NCBI GenBank assembly: GCA_021234155.1
Contig: JAJEKV010000009.1
Span: forward strand, 13,026,546 to 13,090,545
Source of the DNA: Isoetes taiwanensis
Taxonomy: Eukaryota; Streptophyta; Lycopodiopsida; Isoetales; Isoetaceae
Length of the DNA stretch: 64,000 nucleotides
Direction of reading: 5' to 3'
This document shows positions 33,289 through 42,839 of this stretch, piece after piece. Within the stretch, counting starts at the first letter, position 1, and the number at the start of each line of letters is the position of its first letter. Under the pieces are notes generated by a model. The model worked only from the letters and a program-made list of their open reading frames with translations. It ran no database searches and was not told the origin of the DNA. Both the position numbers and the translations under genes were made by a program.

Positions 33289-33906
33289 TGAAAGATATTA
33301 GCAAATCAACTAGATAGGATTCTTAAAGTATTGCAAATGAATACTTGTTTCAATGCACAATAACACAATCAAAAACCAAAGTAATGATTGTTAAACAATG
33401 ATCTTATCCATGTAAAGCACTATTCATATCAAAATGAATAAAACACTATTCACATATGTTGGTTCCGAAAACTCGAGCCTGCACTTATCTCTGCAGCTTC
33501 CTCAATGCATCTATAGTTTACATCTTTGTACAATCTCTTATAGGGCCAGACCCGGCCGATCAGGCTCGGTTCCGGCCGACTTGGGACTCGTGGCTGGAGT
33601 CTCCATCATCCAAGGAGCTTGCCATATTTGTATGGCTCCACTAGTCGAACCATGATGCTGAGTCCCCGTTAATTGCATCTCAATAAAATGCAATGGTCCC
33701 TAAATAAGAATTCACAACCCTAGTTGCATAACTAGGGTAGACATCATAATATCAAGTATGCACATTAGACACTATTACCCAGCTTACATACCATTACCAA
33801 GCTCACATCGTGCATCCTGATTCCCACCACTGATTGAGTGCATAATAAATGAATCAGGGACATTCACTGAAGAACCAATATACTGAATTAGCATGGATTT
33901 TCTTCA
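33289..33906 (-). repeat. Copia B LTR (3' LTR in element sense)
   Basis: TGAAAGATATTA to TTCTTCA. Carries the extra 10 bases near 33652-33661. Two open frames here are repeated almost exactly in the other LTR and are not genes. Confidence 0.94.
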
Positions 33907-34814
33907 TTCCCCTTCCATGCTAATTCCTTGCATATCCTCAGTCCCTAAGATTCCCAACCTGTGCTTGAACTTTTGGAATTTAAATTCAGACAACCCTTTT
34001 GTTAGAACATCTGCCACCTGCTCATGTGTTGAAATATATTCCACTGTGATTATTCCTTTTGCAACCATCTCCCTAATGAAGTGAACATGTAATTCTATAT
34101 GCTTTGTTCTTTGATGCAGGACTGGATTACGAGTAATCGCAATACAACTTAAACTATCAGAATATAGAACTGTAGGCAATTTCTGATAGATTTTGAGTTC
34201 ATCATGATCCAAGCAATTTCTTTAGCTGCTAGAGTGGTTGAATTGTATTCGGCCTCTGCTGTGGACATGGCTACATTGGATTGCTTCTTGCTTTTCCAAG
34301 TCACTGCTGCTCCACCTAACATCAGACAGAATCCAGAAGTTGATTTTCTTGTGTCTATATCACTGCCCCAGTCAGCATCAGCGTATCCAGTTAATGTCAT
34401 ATCTTTACTGTTATACGTAGGGCCATGATTCTGAGTGTGTTTCAGATACCTTAGAACTCGCTTAGCTGTGATCCAGTGCTGGTAACCTGGATTGTTGCAA
34501 AACCTGCTCAGTAGGCTGACTGTAAAAGCAATGTCCGGCCTGGTACAGTTTGATACGAATAATAAACAACCTACAAGTTCCCTGTATGGAATTCTTGCCA
34601 TGCTTACAGCCTCTTGGTCTGTTTTAGGGCTTAACTCACTAGATAGTTTCAGACCTTGAACTATTGGAGTTCTGGAAATGTTACAATCAAGCATATTGAA
34701 TCTCCTAAGCATACCTGCTATATTGTCAGATTGAGTTATTTGCAGCTTGCAATTGGCCTTATCTCTGGACACTTCCATTCCCAAGAACTTTCTGAGCTCC
34801 CCAAGATCTGTCAT
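33904..34814 (-). pseudogene. Copia B RT C-terminus and RNase H (one frameshift)
   Basis: Frame 34149-34814 begins at 'MTDLGELRKFLGMEV' and runs through 'RVLRYLKHTQNHG', 'YADADWGSDIDTRKSTSGFC' and 'AMSTAEAEYNSTTLAAKEI', the RNase H core with its acidic residues present. A frameshift near 34150-34212 leads to frame 33904-34212 ('HQRTKHIELHVHFIREM', 'ADVLTKGLSEFKF'), which ends at the polypurine tract. It is intact but for that shift. Confidence 0.9.
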
Positions 34815-34865
34815 TTTAAACTTGCTCGTTAGAACTTGTTTGCGATTACTTTTAAAATTTGTGCA

Positions 34866-35426
34866 TCACTTGGCACCCTTAAGATTGTCATCAACATATA
34901 GAGCCAAAATGCAAAATTGGCTCCCTTGATTCAGGATGTACATGTTTCCATCATTTGAGAGCTTAGTAAATCCCTGATCTTGCAGATATTTGTCATAACA
35001 TTGGTACCACATTCTTGGGGACTGCTTGAGTCCATACACTGCGCGTTTAAGTTTCCACACCATTCCTTCTTCAGCAGCCTCAAATCCTGGGGCCTGCTTC
35101 ATGTAGACATCCTCATTGAGCTCAGCATTGAGAAAGGCCGTACTCACATCCATGTGGTGTACTTCTAGGTTGTGTGCATTTGCAAATGATAGTAATACCC
35201 TAACACTTGTTAATTTGACTATAGGAGAGAATGTCTCCTCATAATCCATCCCTTTTCGTTGTGTGTACCCTTGAGCCACTAGTCTCGCCCTGAATTTCTT
35301 CTCACCATTAATTCCAGATTTTATTTTGTATAGCCATTTGCTGCCTATGATGTTCTTCCCTTCTGGTTTTCTGACCACATCATATGTTTGTGTTATCAAA
35401 GGCCAACAACTCTTCTTCCATTGCAA
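34866..35426 (-). pseudogene. Copia B reverse transcriptase N-terminal and palm region
   Basis: Frame contains 'GSKWLYKIKSGINGEKKFRA', 'RLVAQGYTQRKGMDYEETF', 'HHMDVSTAFLNAEL' and 'KRAVYGLKQSPRMWYQCYDK', ending 'LALYVDDNLKGAK'. YVDD is present near 34884. The frame stops a few codons later and the rest continues in the 34149-34814 frame, so RT is split right after the catalytic pair. Confidence 0.92.
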
Positions 35427-36963
35427 TTTTCCAGCGATCTGACTGTTCAGAGCTCATGGCTTCTTCAAAAGACTGTGGAATGCCAGGTTCAATGATTGCC
35501 AAGATTTGGTGAATGTCAAGATCCTCATCATGTAATCTTTTACTTCTTCCCCCTTCTACTATGCCATACAAGTCTGGATTTAAGTCAATGGTTTCCTTCA
35601 GTTTGTCCACCTCTGTTTTTCTCTTTTTCTTGTCCTTTTGTTCAAGGTCAGCCATCGATCTGTTGCTGGTGTCAGGGTTTTCACTATGGTCGTTTAGTAC
35701 ATTTTCTTCCCTTTCTTCCCCTTCAATGTAAGTGCCTTGGTCTGCTCCACCTTCTGCAGCATCTGCATCATTATGTAATGAGTCATCATCAAGGTCACTC
35801 ACATTTGTTGAATTCTGCACATTTGTGGGAACCTTTTGCATATGGGCTTGCTCCTTGTTTCTGTTTTTATACACAATAGTCTCATCAAAGATCACATCTC
35901 TGCTAATGATTATTTGCCTTCTTTCCATATCATACATTCTGTATGCTTTTGCTTGTTCATCATATCCTGCCAGATAACTTTTTATGGCCCTATCATCAAG
36001 TTTTTGTCTCATTTCTTTTGGAACATGAGCATAACCTACACAACCATAGGTTTTAAGCATGTCATAATTTGGAGTATGTCCATTCCACATCTCCTCAGGA
36101 GTTTTACCTTGGATGCTGGCCGAAGGGAGTTTATTTTGTATTAGCACTGCCGTTTTGACAGCCTCATCCCATAAGAAATTAGGCATACCTGATTGCTTCA
36201 ACATGGAACGAACAGAATCAAGGATGGTCCTGTTTTTCCTCTCGGCTATGCCATTTTGTTGAGGGGTGAATCTGCACGTAAGTTGTCTCTTTATGCCACG
36301 ATCCCTGCAATGCTTGTTAAAAGCTCCAGACAAGAATTCACCTCCTCTGTCTGACCTAATACATTTGATTTTCCTTTCAGTTTGCCTTTCAACTTCATGT
36401 TCAAACAGTTTGTAAGCAGCAAATGCTTGATCTTTTCGTCTTAATAGGTAACATTTGGTCTTTCTAGAGTAGTCATCTATAAACGTGATGAAATATTTTT
36501 TCCCAGTCATGCTTGTTATGTTTATAGGACCACATAGGTCAGTGTGTATTAGATCTAGAGTTCCCTTAGCCCTTTTACTAGATTTCTGAAACTTTAGCCG
36601 TGTATGTTTGCCTAACATACATCCTTCACACACAAACTCTTCCTCTGGATTTTCTGTAGCAGCAATCATCTTATTTTTGATCATGTATTTGATATTGTTT
36701 AAGTGTGTGTGCCCGAGTCTCTCATGCCATTTTCTGATTGAAGGAGCTGTGACAATATTTATTTCACCATCAAATTTCAAGTTTTCCAATGCAAATAAGT
36801 TTCCAATTCTCTTTGCTAAGAACTTCAATATATTGCCCATATAGATTTTACATTCAGTTTTCTCAAAAACCACTTTGTAGCCTAAGTCTACTAACCGACC
36901 GATATCGATTTCTAACAATCGAAGGCACACATAAAACATTTTTAAGTTCCACGGGTTCTCCAC
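35380..36963 (-). pseudogene. Copia B integrase and linker (long frame)
   Basis: 527-residue frame. Pre-integrase zinc motif ('WHERLGHTHLNNIKYM' with CEGCMLGKHTRL), catalytic core ('DLIHTDLCGPINITSMTG', 'FITFIDDYSRK', 'IRSDRGGEFLSGAF', 'TPQQNGIAERKNRTILD'), then an Asp/Glu-rich linker and the region leading to RT ('IPQSFEEAMSSEQSDRWKIA'). All catalytic D, D, E residues are visible. It overlaps the next frame by a frameshift near 35380-35426. Confidence 0.93.
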
Positions 36964-38208
36964 TTAGATCAAAGATCTCTAGCATTCCAGCTACATCCAC
37001 TTTCTGTAAGTTTCCATCTCCCATTTGCACGTAGCTGGACCCCTTGTTTATTTTTCCTTTGAGCTCATTTGGATTCTTGATCACTGATCTTTCAGCTCCT
37101 GAATCTAAAACAAGTAAATCATCTTTAGAATCCAACTCATTTGCAGATAATGCTTTGAAAATGTTAGGATTTTGAGTTACCTCCACATTTTCGTCTACCT
37201 CCTCTTCATGTTCATTGTTCACAGTCCTTGCCATATTAATGGCAGCAGCATTTCTTCCTCTGCCTCTTCCCCTCATGTTTTGACCTCTTCCATATCCTCC
37301 TCCTCTGGAGCTAGCATTATACCCTCTCCCTTTTGCAAAGTCCTTGGGACTTGAGCAATTGGCTGCCAAATGACCAAACCCACTACAATTGAAGCATTTA
37401 TTATCTCGGGTGTTGGTGTTCTTTGGGCAGTTATTTTTTAAGTGACCATAGCTATTGCAAACAAAGCATGGTCCCAGCTTACTCTTATCTGTATATTTTC
37501 CTTTTCCTTTACCAGCAAATAAAATTTCAGCATGTTCCTCATGGTCACTAATAATCTGCTTTTGTTCCAGCTCAGTTTTGACCATTAGTTCTGCATGTTC
37601 TCTACTCGTTGCTACATTCCTTACTAGAGTAGATAAATGATCAAAGCTAGAAAAAGCACGGGCTATAGACATTACCTGGTGATCTTTGGTAATGGTTACC
37701 CCAGCAGCCTCCAGATCTGCCACAAGGTTATCAAACCTTTGAAAAAATTCAGTGATGTTGTCCTTTTCCTGAAATTTCAGATTTCTTAACTCTCTATCCA
37801 ACACATCCAGTTGAGAGGATGTTTTGCTCTCATATGTTTTGATCAGTATTTCCAAATAGCCCTCGGGCTCATACCTCTGACCTTTAACAATATACTAGAC
37901 CCCAGCTTCACAGTTACAATGCTCTTAGCTTCAATAAGTTTAGCTGTAACATTCACATCACAACTAGTAATTTTAGTAGAGGTAGATTTACCTTTTGTGC
38001 TTGAGCTCTCAGCTGATATGATAACTGCCTCATTTTTACTGCTTGTCTCACTGACCTGCTCAACTTCATCAGCATCTCCTGTTACATAGGTCCACAGACC
38101 TTCAACCTCCAATACTTCCTTGATTTTCTCTTTCCACACCTGGAAACCTCCTGTGCCATTAAACACATCTACAGCACTTAAGAGAGATGCACCTAGTCTA
38201 GTTGACAT
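36863..38208 (-). pseudogene. Copia B gag and protease
   Basis: Gag starts at 38208 ('MSTRLGASLLSAVDVFNGTG'). After an in-phase break near 37843-37855 the 330-residue frame continues ('MEILIKTYESKTSSQLDVLD') with two zinc knuckles (CFVCNSYGHLKNNC and CFNCSGFGHLAANC), a Gly/Arg-rich stretch and the protease site 'DDLLVLDSGAERSVI'. The frame is lost again just before integrase, near 36890. It is the closest to intact of the gag regions in this window. Confidence 0.92.
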
Positions 38209-38212
38209 TGGA

Positions 38213-38224
38213 GCTCTGATACCA
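38213..38224 (-). other. Copia B primer-binding site
   Basis: Plus-strand 'gctctgatacca', complementary on the minus strand to initiator Met-tRNA, two bases from the LTR start. Confidence 0.9.
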
Positions 38225-38226
38225 AA

Positions 38227-38834
38227 TGAAAGATATTAGCAAATCAACTAGATAGGATTCTTAAAGTATTGCAAATGAATACTTGTTTCAATGCACAATA
38301 ACACAATCAAAAACCAAAGTAATGATTGTTAAACAATGATCTTATCCATGTAAAGCACTATTCATATCAAAATGAATAAAACACTATTCACATATGTTGG
38401 TTCCGAAAACTCGAGCCTGCACTTATCTCTGCAGCTTCCTCAATGCATCTATAGTTTACATCTTTGTACAATCTCTTATAGGGCCAGACCCGGCCGATCA
38501 GGCTCGGTTCCGGCCGACTTGGGACTCGTGGCTGGAGTCTCCATCATCCAAGGAGCTTGCCATATTTGTATGGCTCCACTAGTCGAACCATCCCCGTTAA
38601 TTGCATCTCAATAAAATGCAATGGTCCCTAAATAAGAATTCACAACCCTAGTTGCATAAGTAGGGTAGACATCATAATATCAAGTATGCACATTAGACAC
38701 TATTACCCAGCTTACATACCATTACCAAGCTCACATCGTGCATCCTGATTCCCACCACTGATTGAGTGCATAATAAATGAATCAGGGACATTCACTGAAG
38801 AACCAATATACTGAATTAGCATGGATTTTCTTCA
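38227..38834 (-). repeat. Copia B LTR (5' LTR in element sense)
   Basis: 608 bp. Same ends as the left copy, lacking the 10-bp insertion. Confidence 0.94.
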
Positions 38835-38839
38835 TCTAC

Positions 38840-39667
38840 GTGACCGGCTATAAGGCCTAGCCCACTGTAGGAGTCTCAGGAGCCTTTTATGTTCGTGCAA
38901 GACTCCACCCCCACTTCACCACTGCGTCCCTTCTCTGGTGCTGAGCAATTCCGTAGCATCCACGGCTCGGTGGTCTCTTGTGCCCAGGCCGCAATTACTG
39001 AGTACTATGGGAGATACTAGGAGCATACTAATGAGCAAAGGTCACTGAGGTCTCTATCCCCCTTAATCCCTGCTTTCTGGAAGAACTAACAGAGATACTC
39101 CCAAAGATACATCCATCCATCCATCAAAGAGCATAATCAATAGTTGAGAACAGTTCTAACTATCAAACAAGGGTTAAACATAACCAAAGACAAGCAAAGA
39201 AGACTGAAAGAGGCGCTAGCCTACTAGAATCACAACTAAGCTAACTATGTACTAACCAGAACCATAGCTAGCTCCACTATCCCTCTGGGTCGCCATCCTT
39301 ATGGCTGGAACAAGGTCGAACAGCATCTCCTCCTCCATCTCCAATTGCCCCAAATCGAATTGGGGCAAATTGGGGTGCAACCCCCAATTTGGGTGTCCCA
39401 AATTGGAAACTCTGCCTTGCCCCATCGATTTGGGCCAGGTGGCGACTTTAGGTTGGTTAATATTAGCTGATTTGGTATTTTAGCCCTTTCTAATATTAGG
39501 TTAAGCCCTAAATTCGAATTAGGGTTTTAGGTTAGGTTTCCACTTTAATAATGAATTATTAACATAGCTAACCTTAGCTTATGAATACTTAATGTGCCAT
39601 TAATTATTCATAATGACGTGTCATGTATTTATACTCAAAAAGGCGTATAAATATGTGGAACGTCATA
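38840..39667 (-). repeat. Element C right LTR, second part
   Basis: Continues the match to the left LTR from about 25018 onward and ends CGTCATA where the left copy has TGTCACA. The GCCTT duplication follows. A 17-base insertion relative to the left copy is present near 39377-39393 ('tgcaacccccaatttgg'). Confidence 0.88.
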
Positions 39668-39905
39668 GCCTTGAACCATTTCCCATCACAAACACTAATG
39701 TGTGTGATGCCTCCGGACTTGAAGCAAGTTCCCTTGCATGTATACTTGGAGGGGAACTTGTTTGACCCCAACACAGCAACACGCTAGCGCGCGTTATCAA
39801 CTACCATATAACTCCCTCCAATAATAAGAAATAACCTACTCCTTCCATTGCACATGCCCTTCTTGAATGACCTAGACCTCAATAACATGACAATCATTCC
39901 GAGCT
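39668..39905 (-). pseudogene. Unrecognised reading frame interrupted by element C, proximal part
   Basis: Minus-strand frame reads 'SFKKGMCNGRSRLFLIIGG', 'SYMVVDNAR', one stop codon, then 'RVAVLGSNKFPSKYTCKG' and 'GGITHISVCDGKWFKA', and continues in phase at 24257 as WASIPHDAIG. The coherent frame across the two sides of the insertion supports former coding. It carries an internal stop. Family unknown. Confidence 0.45.
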
Positions 39906-40520
39906 TTCGTCACGTACATGTGGAATGGTATATGTGTGGAGTTCGTAGGTGAAATAAGGAGTTGTAAATCTAATCATGTCCATAAATATAATATGGTGTT
40001 GAATAATGTCCATATATATAATAATAGGGTAATGGGCACATAGATTTATGGCAAGTCAAGCATTAGTCATGGGCACATGGAATAGGCAAACATAATGAAA
40101 TACAATAATGGAATGCATGGAATGAGCAGAGTAGGGTAGATGGTGGAGCGGTTTAGGATTTTGCGGAAGGTGACATACCAATTATGCCTAAATTGGTTTA
40201 AAATTTCTTACATATCTAATATGTATTCAACTGCAATGCAGTGAAAAGAGGGTCTTGGCAATGTAGACAGAAGTAATTGCATTGGGTGTGGGTAGAATTG
40301 CAACAAATTTATTGTGCTCCTAAAATTTCTATGTGAGTTCATAATATGATGTTGTAACCTCTAAACCCTAAATTATTGGAAATGCACCGATCTGTAAATG
40401 ATATAACAAATCCTAATCCCAAATTCTAAACCCTAAACCCTAATTGGCTTAGTCCCCTGTGCTTGCTCCTTGCCCTTAAAAAACCAGCTGACAATGCTAT
40501 AAAATTTTGCCATAAGTTGA
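39906..40520. other. Gene-free AT-rich stretch
   Basis: Nothing recognisable; a few 'ccctaaaccctaa'-type words occur near 40364-40442 (telomere-like word CCCTAAA, two or three scattered units only). Confidence 0.5.
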
Positions 40521-41157
40521 GAATAGAATAGAATAGAATAGAATAGGTTTTTAGCGTCCACGGAGACCAATTGGCCTATGGGACCCAAACAAAAAAGAGA
40601 GCAGCAAGCATATTACTGACAGGATTAAAAAACCCCCGCCCCGAAGGGTTTTCGAGGGAAAAACCTTAGCAGTAATAAGCCTGCTGGCACACTGTACAAT
40701 TGCATAGGACAGTTCAATACCGTCCCGTAGGACACAAACAAGTCCGTGCATCCATAACCTCCTGGAGGTATGACCCCAACAAACCCACTGACGCCGTAGC
40801 CAATAACTGATGCAACGGCTGGCCAGGCACTAGTAATCGAACATATCGCTCTCGGATATGGGCAAATGCTGGGCAGGTCTGGAGGGCATGACATTCATCC
40901 TCAATCGCGCCCTGGTGGCAACACTGGCAAAGCCTTTGCTCCCGTGCTTCACGAGCCCAACGCCCTGTTTCAATGCGGAGGCGATGTGCCCCCGTGCGAA
41001 TGGAAGCTATAAGCCTGCGTTTCTTCATGGGTAGCTGGGTGTACAAGTACTGGTGTGGGCCTCTTGTGAGCCTAGGATTGACTTGCTGCTGATAGTGTGC
41101 CAGCTTAACATGTGTCAGAGCCTCTGCATCCCACAGCCTTGAGAACAAAAAATGCAT
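40521..41157 (-). mobile_element. 5'-truncated LINE: RT-protein C-terminus, 3' UTR and (TATTC)n tail
   Basis: The minus-strand frame 40714-41157 encodes the C-terminal part of a plant LINE ORF2: 'LIASIRTGAHRLRIETGRWA' then the zinc knuckle region 'RLCQCCHQGAIEDECHALQT' and CPAFAHIRERY, that is a CX2C...HX4C motif. It runs to a stop near 40714, followed by a 3' UTR containing the conserved 'acgtccacggag' word, and five GAATA units (40521-40546) as the tail. 5' truncation and a microsatellite tail are typical of target-primed LINE insertion. Confidence 0.88.
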
Positions 41158-41740
41158 GTAGGAACATTACCCTTATTTTGCAAATCCACAGGTACACATT
41201 TTTTTATTTTTTTATTTTTTGCAAATCCACTGGTACAAACCAAGGTGAAATGCACTATTCAAGTCCATGTATCCTTCCCATCTATTTTGACATTCCAGAT
41301 CGTCCTATTCTTTTCAGTGCCATGTAAATAAAGGTTTGGAGATGGACTTCAACTGGTAAAATTCTTGATACAAGGAGGCAAAACAAAACATCAAGAAAGT
41401 TGAAGAAAGTTGAAGAGAAAATGGTGACGGCAATCAGAATATTAGCAGCATTCAAGCAATAGCCAAGGCGCAATCTGCAAGTTCAACCAAAACTTTAGAA
41501 TAGTTTCTCAAAAGATATCAATGAGTTTGCCCTAAACTATAAAAACTCGGTTCTTCAATTGCAACTATGTTACCATAAAAATGAAACCATGCCACCATAT
41601 ACAGTGGCAGCTCATTTGCAATCAGATGCATGCAGATGTCGGGTGAATAAGATCTGTTGCTTTAAACCTCGTATACATTCTATGAGCTTATCATCTAAAA
41701 CAAATAATAAATCTGCATGTTAAAGGTAGTAAGCAAGAAC
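41158..41740. other. Gene-free stretch
   Basis: No coding or element recognised. It contains a near-repeat of 'gcaaatccac(t/a)ggtac' around 41179 and 41221. Confidence 0.45.
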
Positions 41741-41742
41741 CT

Positions 41743-41776
<34 letters not shown>
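41743..41776 (-). repeat. Long poly-T run (antisense poly-A tail of a retroposed sequence)
   Basis: About 33 consecutive T followed by 'gaaggcaaggttggag'. The unit whose tail this is would lie to its right on the minus strand. Not identified. Confidence 0.5.
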
Positions 41777-41777
<1 letters not shown>

Positions 41778-41941
41778 AAGGCAAGGTTGGAGCAAAAATG
41801 ATGTGGTACGAACTCATAATTAATGCTTTGGGCTTTTGTAGCATGATTGGAAACATGACTACGAATCATCATTGTCTGCTATGTGTGACAGTGCGACATG
41901 TCTATCATGCACAATTCTTACATGCTTTCAGTTGCAACCAC

Positions 41942-42330
41942 GGCAGCCAAGGGCAAAGGTTCCATAAATTTGTTATGGAACTATAATCCCACACCATAGA
42001 TAATTGAAGGACTCAGTTGAATAATAATCCCACACCATGGAGTCAAAACAGTCAACTCCAAAGATTATCTCTCATAATGGAAGATTAACTGGTAAAATCA
42101 TATACTTATTTAATCATTATTGGTCTAAGGGTTTGTATATCTCTCTAGGTTGCTTGATTGCATTGCATCAGTTCCCTCTTAACAACAACTAAAGGCAGCC
42201 AAGGGCAAAGGTTCCATAAATTTGTTATGGAACTATAATCCCACGCCATAGATAATTGAAGGACTCAGTTGAATAATAATCCCACACCATGGAGTCAAAA
42301 CAGTCAACTCCAAAGACTATCTCTAGCATA
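41942..42330. repeat. 135-bp direct duplication
   Basis: Text starting 'ggcagccaagggcaaaggtt' and ending near 'aagattatctct' occurs at about 41942-42073 and again at 42195-42326 with two or three differences. The offset is 253 bases. The second copy overlaps the end of the WD40 frame below. Confidence 0.85.
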
Positions 42331-42470
42331 TGGATGGATTTACCATGTGGTTTACGATTATATTCAGGTAAGCTTCCATATATGCGGTCTGCAACACCCA
42401 CAAAAAGAGCTTTTGTCTCTGGACTGAATGCAATTCCTGCAAGCCTTTCAATAATAAACAGCGCCGGAAA
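42225..42470 (-). pseudogene. C-terminal exon of a WD-repeat protein (C2A9.03-like)
   Basis: Minus-strand frame contains 'GIAFSPETKALFVGVADRIY' and GSLPEYNRKPHGKSIHML. Plant homologues of the yeast WD-repeat protein C2A9.03 end in a block like GI(A/S)FSPDTEALF.GV.DRTYGSLLEYNRRR, which is recalled family knowledge. The codons upstream of GIAF look like an intron end (TTGCAG). No earlier WD repeats were found in the neighbourhood, so this is a last-exon fragment. Its tail lies in the duplicated 135-bp block. Confidence 0.55.
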
Positions 42471-42839
42471 TATGAATTTACCACACAATTTCAATATCCA
42501 AACCCTCTGGACTTTTGTATCAGAGTAGAGATCATAAGAAGACAAAATATAGCAATACGATCATATATTCCTGCAGCTAGAATCCTATTCTCCTAGAACA
42601 CTGCTTTCTAGAAACAGAAATATCTATTTCAGCATACATCAGCATGTGCCCAACTGAGACACGCTTATCAACCTATTTTAAAATTCTATCTGCACTCAGA
42701 GACTGAAGCCCAATAACAGTATAATCTTTCTTTTCTCCAATATCCACGATTTTCTATGTCTAAACAATCGGAGAGCAAGCTACACATGGTTTTTAAAGTT
42801 ATTCAGACACTGTTGTCAAGTCCATCCACTTTGGCGTTT

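Larger units (their letters stand above)
33289..38834 (-). mobile_element. Ty1-copia retrotransposon B, full-length, nested in element C
   Basis: LTRs at 33289-33906 (618 bp) and 38227-38834 (608 bp). Primer-binding site at 38213-38224, polypurine tract beside 33907, 5-bp duplication TCTAC. The LTRs differ by a 10-bp insertion in the left copy (gatgctgagt) and by one substitution seen (cataactag versus cataagtag), so it is young. Minus-strand order is gag, protease, integrase, RT, RNase H with longer frames than copia A and only a few frameshifts. Protein sequence is related to A, but the LTRs do not match those of A. Confidence 0.95.
24263..39667 (-). mobile_element. Large LTR element C (LARD-like), with copia B nested in its right LTR
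   Basis: Direct LTRs at 24263-25847 and 32529-39667 (the latter split by copia B) begin TGTGACGCTCC and end TGTCACA in the least mutated copy. The GCCTT duplication is intact. The primer-binding site (32515-32527) and polypurine tract (25848-25860) show minus orientation. Without B the element is close to 9.85 kb. The interior, 25861-32514, shows no gag or pol motif on either strand; only a short tail 'LDAEDNIIFKVGRM' before the polypurine tract resembles the end of a gypsy pol frame. That fits a large non-coding retrotransposon derivative, moved by an autonomous gypsy relative. The LTR copies differ at many positions and by small indels, so it is clearly older than copia A and B. Confidence 0.85.

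Noticed and set aside
33434-33655. Frames beginning MNKTLFTYVGSENSS, repeated at 38372
   Set aside because: Identical frames occur in both LTRs of copia B; this is LTR sequence, not a gene.
35496-36144. Cys/Phe/Ser-rich plus-strand open frames
   Set aside because: Antisense shadows of the copia B integrase and RT frames.
40364-40445. Telomere-like CCCTAAA words
   Set aside because: Only scattered single units in AT-rich DNA, not an array.
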